This document shows, one piece after another, positions 1 to 5,694 of a DNA stretch of 10,754 nt. The position numbers and the translations under genes are program-made. The DNA is from JAHFUI01 sp041485905 (lineage in GTDB: Bacteria; Acidobacteriota; Vicinamibacteria; Vicinamibacterales; CAVVIG01). The notes beneath the pieces were generated by a model. That model saw nothing but the letters and a program-made list of their open reading frames with translations, made no database searches and was not told where the DNA came from. Numbering within the stretch: the stretch's first letter is position 1; the number at the start of each line of letters is the position of its first letter. The stretch spans positions 1 through 10,754 of the forward strand of contig JBGPKK010000157.1 in assembly GCA_041485905.1 (NCBI GenBank), in the 5' to 3' direction.

Positions 1-214
1 CATGGGCAATTCGCATCGGCACGCGCACGAGAAAGTGCCGGTGATCCTGGTCGGTGGCATTGACGGGACGTTCAAGGGAAATCGTCATATCGTGTTCCCG
101 GACAACACGCAGCGGACGTCTAATCTGCTCTTGAGCATCCTGCACCTGTACGGCATTGAGCAGGAAAAGATCGGCTCGAGCACCGGAGCGCTTCCGCATC
201 TCGAAATCGCGTAA
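1..214 (+). CDS. DUF1552-type protein, C-terminal end (partial)
   Basis: This is an open frame entering from the left edge and stopping with TAA at 212-214; the upstream part is outside the window, so the ATG at 2 is probably internal. The visible 70 residues contain GNSHRHAHEKVPVILVGG, then GNRHIVFPDNTQRTSNLLLS and a closing GSSTGALPHL. That pattern matches the end of DUF1552 proteins: a GNS-H motif, a PV-LAG strand, a G-RH-YP motif, a leucine-rich helix and a G-STG-L tail. DUF1552 proteins are exported, often by the Tat pathway, and are common beside cytochrome-like DUF1592 genes in Acidobacteriota and Planctomycetota. Their biochemical role is not established. A related DUF1501 protein is the main alternative. 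The following diheme cytochrome gene is about 108 bases downstream on the same strand. Confidence 0.75.
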   Translation, partial: MGNSHRHAHEKVPVILVGGIDGTFKGNRHIVFPDNTQRTSNLLLSILHLYGIEQEKIGSSTGALPHLEIA

Positions 215-228
215 GTGTGTTTACTGTA

Positions 229-286
229 CGTAGGCCGGGCCTTATCAGGCCCGGCTTCCGGCGGGGCTGATAAGCCCCGCCCTACA
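229..286. repeat. Double-hairpin REP-like inverted repeat
   Basis: Two GC-rich hairpins stand side by side. The first has arms CCGGGCC (235-241) and GGCCCGG (248-254) around TTATCA. The second has arms GCGGGGCT (261-268) and AGCCCCGC (273-280) around GATA. The whole block is also an imperfect large palindrome: it starts GTAGG at 230 and ends CCTAC at 285, with TTATCA on one side and TGATAA on the other. This is the architecture of paired REP elements (BIME-like) placed between genes. It lies 15 bases after the stop of the upstream gene, so it could also act as a transcription end or an mRNA-stabilising structure. No T-run follows, so it is not a classic intrinsic terminator. Only one copy is in the window, so dispersal is an inference. 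Confidence 0.65.
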
Positions 287-322
287 TCCCAAGTTCGCGA
301 CGCGTTGTAAGGAGAACTGCCG

Positions 323-898
323 ATGAAATGGGGACGTGGACACGTTGCACGGTGGTCGGTCGTTGCCGTGATCGCGGCCGCCTCGGTGGTGCCGGTCGCC
401 GCGCAATTTGGTGGAAAGCCAACGCGACCGCAGGTGGAGCCGCCGAAGGGTCCGGTGAGGCAGGTCATATTCAAGAACTGCACCTCATGCCACGGTATCG
501 ATGATTACGCGTACAACGCCCTCGACAGAGCCGGATGGAACGCGCTCATCGAGAGCAAGCATAAAGACCTGAAAGTTCCTATTCCAGACAAAGACCGGGA
601 TCTGCTCCTCGACTGGGTTGTGGCCAAATTCGGCCCGGATTCGAGACCATTCCCGCGATCGTACGTCCCCCCTGAGATCACGACATTCTTCAGTGATCCT
701 GAAGCCCAGACACTTCTCGGCACGGCGTGCACGTCGTGTCATGACAGGGATCGATTCAATGACGCGAGGTATAGCCCCGATCGGTGGCGAGTGGTCACGC
801 TCGACATGAGACAACGGGGCGCGAAGCTGACGGACGAGGAGCTGGAACGCCTGGTCGAGTGGTTAGGGCGGGTAAAGGGCACGAACCCCAATCAATGA
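323..898 (+). CDS. Exported diheme cytochrome c
   Basis: This 191-residue protein begins with a basic, hydrophobic signal peptide (about residues 1-27, ending VPVAAQ). It has two haem-c attachment motifs, both CTSCH, at residues 53-57 and 136-140. Haem would be attached after export, and the protein would carry electrons in the periplasm. The second domain has the usual W-x6-M spacing (W155, M162) followed by RG-LT-EE-LV-WL, so M162 is a credible axial ligand. The first domain has W72 but no methionine at the matching place; H80 is nearby, so the first haem may be bis-His or have an open site. The start is well supported by AAGGAGA at 309-315, seven bases before the ATG. Its stop overlaps the next start as ATGA, which implies translational coupling. 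The redox partner is unknown; a role with the DUF1552 neighbour is inferred. Confidence 0.85.
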   Translation: MKWGRGHVARWSVVAVIAAASVVPVAAQFGGKPTRPQVEPPKGPVRQVIFKNCTSCHGIDDYAYNALDRAGWNALIESKHKDLKVPIPDKDRDLLLDWVVAKFGPDSRPFPRSYVPPEITTFFSDPEAQTLLGTACTSCHDRDRFNDARYSPDRWRVVTLDMRQRGAKLTDEELERLVEWLGRVKGTNPNQ

Positions 899-1707
899 TT
901 TCACGCATCCTCGGCTTGCCGCGCCGAAGCCTCTGGGCGGAGGTGGGCCTCGTAGTCATTTTCGGGTTGTCAGTCGCGTTTGCGCAGGCGCAGAAGCCGA
1001 CCACGACAACAGGCGAGATCAACCTCACGGCGACCTCCGCGAACGTCGGCGAATCCGGCACTCCGGTCAAAATACGGATTCTCCGGTGGTCCACTGACGA
1101 GGAACGCACTCCAGTTGTCGCCGCACTCACTCCGGCTGCGCCGGTCGCTCCTCCGGCCGGGGCGGCTGGGGACCTGACCGCCGGAGCTGCCGCGAGTCCG
1201 TCAGCGGCGGCGGGCGACCGCGGCGGTGCGGCGCGTGGAGGTCGGGGCGGTGCAGCGCGGGGAGCTGGCGGCGGCGCAGGACGCGCAGGCCGCGGCGGCG
1301 CAGGGCGGGGACGACGAGGCGGCGATGCTGGCGCCGCGGCCAATCCGGTGGCGGCCTTGACCGCCGCACTCGGCAGGGCGCCCACTCTCGGATACATCTG
1401 GACGAACGACATCACGGGCTACGCGATCAAGTACGCCTACCACTCCTCCTTGCCGGATGGGGGCGAACGCATCATCCTCGCGACGGATCGCGTCCTCGGG
1501 GCCTATACAACGAAATGGAAACCGGTGGCGGCCACAGCTGTCACGGACTACGAGTTCACGCTTATCGAGATACGGCTGGACTCGAAGGGGTTGGGCGAAG
1601 GGAAAGCGTCTCTCACGACGAAAGTCGTTGTGGATAGTGACGCCAGGACCGTCGCCCTGGATACTGACGCCGCGACGCCAGCGATCCTCCAGAACGTCAA
1701 GCGCTAG
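895..1707 (+). CDS. Secreted protein with Ala/Gly/Arg-rich insert, unknown function
   Basis: This is a 270-residue protein. I chose the ATG at 895 because it forms an ATGA overlap with the cytochrome stop and starts a clear signal peptide: basic MISRILGLPRR, a hydrophobic stretch at about 16-30, then AFAQAQ. A frame start further upstream at 784 would run through the cytochrome gene. After the signal comes a short folded segment (about 38-75, with VKIRILRWSTDEER). A low-complexity stretch of A, G and R follows (about 76-150, with repeated GGAARG/GGRGG-like units). A C-terminal domain (about 160-270) contains YIWTNDITGYAIKYAY, LPDGGERIILATDR, a TDYEFTLIEIRLDSKG block and an ending NVKR. I have the impression that similar exported proteins of unknown function occur in Acidobacteriota, with a variable linker, but know of no assigned activity. 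The C-terminal domain looks like a beta-rich fold. Coupling to the cytochrome suggests a shared process. Confidence 0.75.
   Translation: MISRILGLPRRSLWAEVGLVVIFGLSVAFAQAQKPTTTTGEINLTATSANVGESGTPVKIRILRWSTDEERTPVVAALTPAAPVAPPAGAAGDLTAGAAASPSAAAGDRGGAARGGRGGAARGAGGGAGRAGRGGAGRGRRGGDAGAAANPVAALTAALGRAPTLGYIWTNDITGYAIKYAYHSSLPDGGERIILATDRVLGAYTTKWKPVAATAVTDYEFTLIEIRLDSKGLGEGKASLTTKVVVDSDARTVALDTDAATPAILQNVKR
1120..1344 (+). repeat. Low-complexity GC-rich coding tract (Ala/Gly/Arg)
   Basis: Inside the secreted protein gene, this tract is built from short imperfect units such as GGCGGTGCGGCGCG and GGCGGCGCAGG, giving the A/G/R-rich linker. The densest part is about 1205-1330. It is in frame with the flanking domains, so it is a protein linker or disordered segment rather than a break. 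Its unit structure suggests growth by slippage. It also creates long false reading frames on the opposite strand. Confidence 0.7.
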
Positions 1708-1713
1708 CGTTTC

Positions 1714-3405
1714 TTACTTCTGATCCTTCACTTCAAGACCGCCAGTGATGCCGTCCACCTGGTGTCCGAGTTGGATAGCTCTCATCTTTGCTATCTCGGC
1801 CGGCGTCGCGACCTTGGGATCGACGTTGGCCTGGGCACACGTGAATCCTCTCAACGTGCATTCTGACGTGGTGTGTTTGATGCCCTTCTCCTTCATGAGC
1901 CGGGTCATCAGGTCTGTCGCGTCCTTGTGGAAGATGGTCGCGTTGTTCGGCACGAACGTTCCGACGCCGATCGCATAATCGACCGGCATCAGCGGCTCGA
2001 CGCTGGCCCCGAACGCGCCGTCATTCTTTTTACCCAGGTCATACGCCCCCAGGTCGGCGCCACGGTCAACCAGGAACTGGATGATGGAGACCTCTCCCAT
2101 GTTCCCCGCGACCATCAGCGGCGTAATACCGTAATCGTCCGCCGCATTCACGTCGGCTCCGAGGTCCACGAGCAGTTTGATAACCTCCAGCCTTTCGGCG
2201 GCCGGCTTCCCCTTGCTATAGCCCTGGATAAACCCGAGTGCCGCGGCTGCCTCGAGCACTGTCTCGTTGTCCTTGGACACAACAGCAGGATTGGCGCCCT
2301 TCGCGAGCAGCAGTTTGACAAGTTCGAGATCGCCGGAAAATGCCGCGCGCATCAGTGCCGTCGCAAACACGATCCGCGGCGACCCGGCTCGCATGCGGGC
2401 TCTTGGGGTGTTATTGACCAGGGCATTTGGATCCGCTCCGGCCTCCAGAAGTTTCTTGATCAGCGGAAGAGGATCCGTGGTGACCATCCACGGGAAGTTC
2501 GGGGCCGTTTCCATATTGCGGCGATCCACGGCCCAGAAGAGCGGCGTAAACCCTTGCGTGTCGGCCTGATTCACTTTCGATTTGTTGTCGATTAACACCG
2601 ATGCCAGTTCGTAATTGCCATTGAAGATCGCCAGGCCCAGCGCGTCCTTCCCGTCGCTGCCAATCGCATTCACATCCGCTCCGGCCGCCACCAGAAGCCG
2701 CGCCGAGTCGACGTCGCCTTCCCGCGCCGCAAACATCAACGGCGTCAACCAGCCGCTGGCAAACTCCTCCACGGCTTGACCAGCCTTGGGAGCCACCGGC
2801 GTCCGTCCCTCAAAGCCGCGGCCGTTGGCTGCGGGTACGAAATTGGAACGGGAGTTGACGTCCGCGCCGCGGTCGATGAGCGTCTTGACCGCAGCCCAAT
2901 GGCGCTCGGAAGCGGCCCACATCAAGGCGGTCGTACCGCCCCAGGTCTCCTTCGTGTTGACCTTCGCGCCGTTGTCCAACAGCACGTTGATGGCGTCGGT
3001 CTTCCCGGTGCGCGACGCCATCATCAGCGCCGTGTCGCCAGACTGGGTCAGCGCGACATTCGGGTCGGCTCCAGCCTTAATAAGCTTTTCGACCATCGCC
3101 CCGTTGCCGTTGAGCGCGGCGAGCTGCATCGGTGTTGCGCCTGCGCGGTTGGCCGCCGACACATTGGCGCCGGCGCGGATCAGCATGTCCGCGGTTTCCA
3201 GGTCGTCCGAACGCACCGCCCAATGAAGCGCGGTGGTGCCATCAATCTGCGGGGCATTCACGTCTGACTTCCGCTGCAGCAACGAGCGCACAGCCGCCGT
3301 ATTCCGCTTCATGGCCGCATCGGCCAGTTCACTACTGGCCGCGCTGACCGTGACGACCGACAGCAGTACGACAAGCCAACATCCGAGTACCCGTCGCATA
3401 GACAT
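1714..3405 (-). CDS. Exported ankyrin-repeat protein
   Basis: This is a 563-residue protein with a signal peptide (about 1-23, MSMRRVLGCWLVVLLSVVTVSAAS). About eleven or twelve ankyrin repeats fill residues 24-510. Clear units carry the TALHWA, TPMQLAALNGNG, TALMMASRTGK, TALMWAA, TPLMFAAREGD, TPLFWAV and TPLMVAGNMGE signatures, each followed by LL--GADVN-type turns. Spacers at about 187-215 and 295-312 interrupt the array. The tail (about 511-563) holds C516 and C523, which could form a disulfide in the periplasm. Ankyrin repeats bind other proteins; the partner here is unknown. The start is supported by GGAGG at 3412-3416, six bases upstream of the first ATG; a second ATG two codons later is possible. 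It follows the cytochrome/copper-fold gene after 43 bases and is probably the last gene of the operon. Its stop is 6 bases from the stop of the opposing gene. Confidence 0.88.
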   Translation of the reverse strand: MSMRRVLGCWLVVLLSVVTVSAASSELADAAMKRNTAAVRSLLQRKSDVNAPQIDGTTALHWAVRSDDLETADMLIRAGANVSAANRAGATPMQLAALNGNGAMVEKLIKAGADPNVALTQSGDTALMMASRTGKTDAINVLLDNGAKVNTKETWGGTTALMWAASERHWAAVKTLIDRGADVNSRSNFVPAANGRGFEGRTPVAPKAGQAVEEFASGWLTPLMFAAREGDVDSARLLVAAGADVNAIGSDGKDALGLAIFNGNYELASVLIDNKSKVNQADTQGFTPLFWAVDRRNMETAPNFPWMVTTDPLPLIKKLLEAGADPNALVNNTPRARMRAGSPRIVFATALMRAAFSGDLELVKLLLAKGANPAVVSKDNETVLEAAAALGFIQGYSKGKPAAERLEVIKLLVDLGADVNAADDYGITPLMVAGNMGEVSIIQFLVDRGADLGAYDLGKKNDGAFGASVEPLMPVDYAIGVGTFVPNNATIFHKDATDLMTRLMKEKGIKHTTSECTLRGFTCAQANVDPKVATPAEIAKMRAIQLGHQVDGITGGLEVKDQK

Positions 3406-3448
3406 GTGGTGCCTCCGGAGGCTTATCCGTTCCGAACGATAACCAATA

Positions 3449-4663
3449 TTATCTCTTTCGTGCGGTCGAACGTAAGAGCCGACGAGGTGAATACGTGCTG
3501 GCCGTGAGGCGAACGTCGGCCGCCATCGGCGCCGTGCCGGCGTTGGCGTAGTACGCGGTCAGGCCCAGGATGGTGCCCGCGGGAAGGACGACCGGGGCCT
3601 TGAAAATGTAAGGCGTGGGCCAGTCGATCGGAAGGTCCCTGGCAAAGAGCAGAATCTCAGATCCGCCATTCGGTTTTCTGGCGGCCACCTCCACAGAGGT
3701 GATGCCGGGCTGGACGTCAGGTCGCAGCGCCAGCACGGCGGTATCGGCCGCGAGCACCTTCTCGGCATGAAACCGCTGGGCGCGGGCGCCGGCGGCCACC
3801 TGACCGTGGGCGTCGATGGAGATATCGATCACAGGGACCACGGCGGCCACCGTCTGCGTCGCCGGCTGATCCTCAAAAAACAGCCCCAGCGTGCCGCGCT
3901 CCACGACTTTTTCCTTCCCGTGTTGGTAGTGGATCTCGGCCACGACGTGCGACCTCGCCGGCAGGGTGAACGCGACGCCCGCGGGAAGCGACACGAAGCC
4001 GTACCACGGCGTCCAGCTGCCGATCCACTGGCCGGTCTCCTGCACGGTGAGGAACGCCGCACGCACCACGCGGCGGTCGCCGGGCATGTATTCGACCGCG
4101 CGGACGCGGCGCTCCATTGTCAACCCGAGATCGACGACCGTTCGCTGTATCCCGTTTGATTGCTGAGGCTCGATCTCGATGGCCTCGAACCGGCGCGTGA
4201 GGTTTGGCTCGCCCAGCTGCCAGTGGCCGAAATCAATATGCGCTCGCACCGGCTCGGGCTTGCGCGCAGGCGAGTCCGCCGTGTTGGTGAATACCGTGCC
4301 GGCGTTCTGTGGACCCAGACCTTCGACCCACGACACGATGAACTGCGACTCGCGCAACGTCATGACGTTCTCGTTGGCGAACTGCCCATAGCCGGAAAAC
4401 GCCGCCCACGGCGGCATGTGTCGAGCGATGACCGCCGCGCGGATCTTCCTTCTCTGAAGCCACGTCTGCTCGTACGTGGTGAGCGGAAAAGACGACCCGC
4501 CCTCCACGTGGCACATCACGCAGTGGCGGTTGAGGATGCCCACGATCTCGCGGTCGAACAGGACCGTTGTGGTGAGCGTTTCGTGCGAGAGGCCCGGCCG
4601 CGGCCAGCCGATCGTGGCCGCAGCCACCAGCACCGCGACGGCGAGCACCACGACCCGCTGCAT
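3449..4663 (-). CDS. Monohaem cytochrome c fused to copper monooxygenase-like (PHM-type) fold
   Basis: This is a 404-residue protein. After a signal peptide (about 1-26) there is one haem-c motif, CVMCH at 48-52, with the FPL--Y and RHMPPW elements usual for this family; M83 is the probable second haem ligand. Residues from about 140 onward resemble the two-part jelly-roll fold of copper type II ascorbate-dependent monooxygenases (PHM/DBM-like). The strand VRAVEYMPGDRRVVRAAFLTV (about 187-207) lies where such proteins carry a His-His pair, and VAEIHYQ (241-247) matches the strand carrying another copper histidine. Here the pair position reads Arg-Ala (201-202), so copper binding at that site looks weakened or lost. 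The ATG is 7 bases after the upstream stop, with no strong ribosome site, which suggests coupled translation. An electron-transfer or copper-sensing role is inferred; catalysis is unlikely. Confidence 0.78.
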   Translation of the reverse strand: MQRVVVLAVAVLVAAATIGWPRPGLSHETLTTTVLFDREIVGILNRHCVMCHVEGGSSFPLTTYEQTWLQRRKIRAAVIARHMPPWAAFSGYGQFANENVMTLRESQFIVSWVEGLGPQNAGTVFTNTADSPARKPEPVRAHIDFGHWQLGEPNLTRRFEAIEIEPQQSNGIQRTVVDLGLTMERRVRAVEYMPGDRRVVRAAFLTVQETGQWIGSWTPWYGFVSLPAGVAFTLPARSHVVAEIHYQHGKEKVVERGTLGLFFEDQPATQTVAAVVPVIDISIDAHGQVAAGARAQRFHAEKVLAADTAVLALRPDVQPGITSVEVAARKPNGGSEILLFARDLPIDWPTPYIFKAPVVLPAGTILGLTAYYANAGTAPMAADVRLTASTYSPRRLLRSTARKR

Positions 4664-4670
4664 GGCGCCG

Positions 4671-5693
4671 CTACTCTGGTGCGACCACGGTGAATGTGAA
4701 CGCGAACGTGTGCAGCTTGTCGTGGCGGCGGAACTGCGTCCAGGCGCGATAGCGGCCTGGCTTCGGCATCAGTCCTTCGAACGCGACGACGGGTCCGCCC
4801 CGAAGCTTCTCCAGATCCGCGCCGGGCGGAATCAGGAATACCGGCGGACCGCCGTCATCGTCTGGCATCGCCAGGATGTCGAGCGGATGTGAGTGGACGT
4901 ACTCGGCCATGTCCTCGCTCATGATGAGCGTGTGCCCGAACGCGCCGAGATACGTTTGAAGATCGGTAATCGGCCGGCCGGTCGCCGTGTCGGCCAGATG
5001 ATAGATGAGGTGGCCGTACAGCCCCACGAGGAATTGCTGTGGATCGTACGTGACCGTCGCCGTGATGTCGTCATCGACCTTCGTGAGGATCTTGTCCGGG
5101 ACCAGGTGCGCACTGTCGCCGAGCAAATCGCCGGTGTACCGTTTGGTGACGAGCGGCCGCGCGATGAACTGCGACGCACCGCCGCTTGGCAGAAAATCCG
5201 ACAGCACCTTGTAGTAGCCCGCCTTGGGCAGCGTGACGCCGATCGTCCACGTGCCATCGGCCTGCTCCTCTGGATGAATGTGCTGGAAGTACTCCATGTC
5301 CTGACTGATCAGGAACAGGTGGTACTGCCGTTCGTGCACGACCTCGAACTTGTTGATCGCGTCTCCAGTCGAAGGGTGAGAGATCTTGAAGCGCAACGAC
5401 GCCTTCTGCCCGGGTGTGACGACGGCCGGGACGGTGTGAAAGTCGAGCCGGTAATCGCGAACATCGAAAGGCGCGGCGCGAACCAGCGCCATGCCGCATC
5501 GCGGACACTTCCCGTCCACATCCGCCGTGTAATCCGAGTGCATCGGACACACCCACGCCGTCGCTTCGTCCGCTGAGGCCGGCGCGTCTCCGGTTGCGCC
5601 ACTGCCGGGACTGCCGCTTTGCAGACCCCGACTGAGCGTCACTGACGCCGACGCGATCACGATCGCCGCAGAGATCAAGAGGACGCGGTTCAT
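4671..5693 (-). CDS. Exported heavy-metal-binding-domain protein with duplicated His/Met module
   Basis: This is 340 residues from the ATG at 5693, which directly follows the propeller stop (TGA, one base, ATG) and begins a signal sequence (about 1-22). A longer frame to 5786 would overlap the upstream gene by 92 bases and has no signal at its start, so I rejected it. Residues 47-71 form a heavy-metal-binding domain (YHS-like HMBD): WVCPMHSDYTADVDGKCPRC followed by GMALV, with C49, M51, H52, C63, C66 and M68 as candidate ligands. Two related modules follow. The first has HLFLISQDMEYFQHIHPE (125-142) and a PKAGYYKVLSDF strand. The second has HTLIMSEDMAEYVHSHP (254-270) and a PKPGRYRAWTQF strand. 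Such modules occur in exported metal-handling proteins beside copper efflux or cytochrome genes. Copper or another soft metal is the likely ligand, but no binding data can be read from sequence. Confidence 0.8.
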   Translation of the reverse strand: MNRVLLISAAIVIASASVTLSRGLQSGSPGSGATGDAPASADEATAWVCPMHSDYTADVDGKCPRCGMALVRAAPFDVRDYRLDFHTVPAVVTPGQKASLRFKISHPSTGDAINKFEVVHERQYHLFLISQDMEYFQHIHPEEQADGTWTIGVTLPKAGYYKVLSDFLPSGGASQFIARPLVTKRYTGDLLGDSAHLVPDKILTKVDDDITATVTYDPQQFLVGLYGHLIYHLADTATGRPITDLQTYLGAFGHTLIMSEDMAEYVHSHPLDILAMPDDDGGPPVFLIPPGADLEKLRGGPVVAFEGLMPKPGRYRAWTQFRRHDKLHTFAFTFTVVAPE

Positions 5694-5694
5694 A

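Noticed and set aside
229..286. CRISPR repeat or intrinsic terminator
   Set aside because: There is a single unit with no spacers, and no T-run follows either hairpin.
784..894. Longer start for the Ala/Gly/Arg-rich secreted protein
   Set aside because: It lies inside the cytochrome gene and would hide the signal peptide. The ATGA-overlap start at 895 explains both.
795..1415. Pro/Ala/Arg-rich minus-strand frame opposite the low-complexity tract
   Set aside because: It is the complement of the A/G/R repeats and overlaps two genes that have better evidence.
1700..1716. Terminator between the convergent genes
   Set aside because: Only 6 bases separate the stops and no stable hairpin with a T-run was found; short matches around AGCGCT are weak.
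3406..3448. Separate promoter for the ankyrin gene
   Set aside because: There are several GATAA-like boxes in this AT-richer gap, but no -35 at acceptable spacing; read-through from the upstream gene is simpler.
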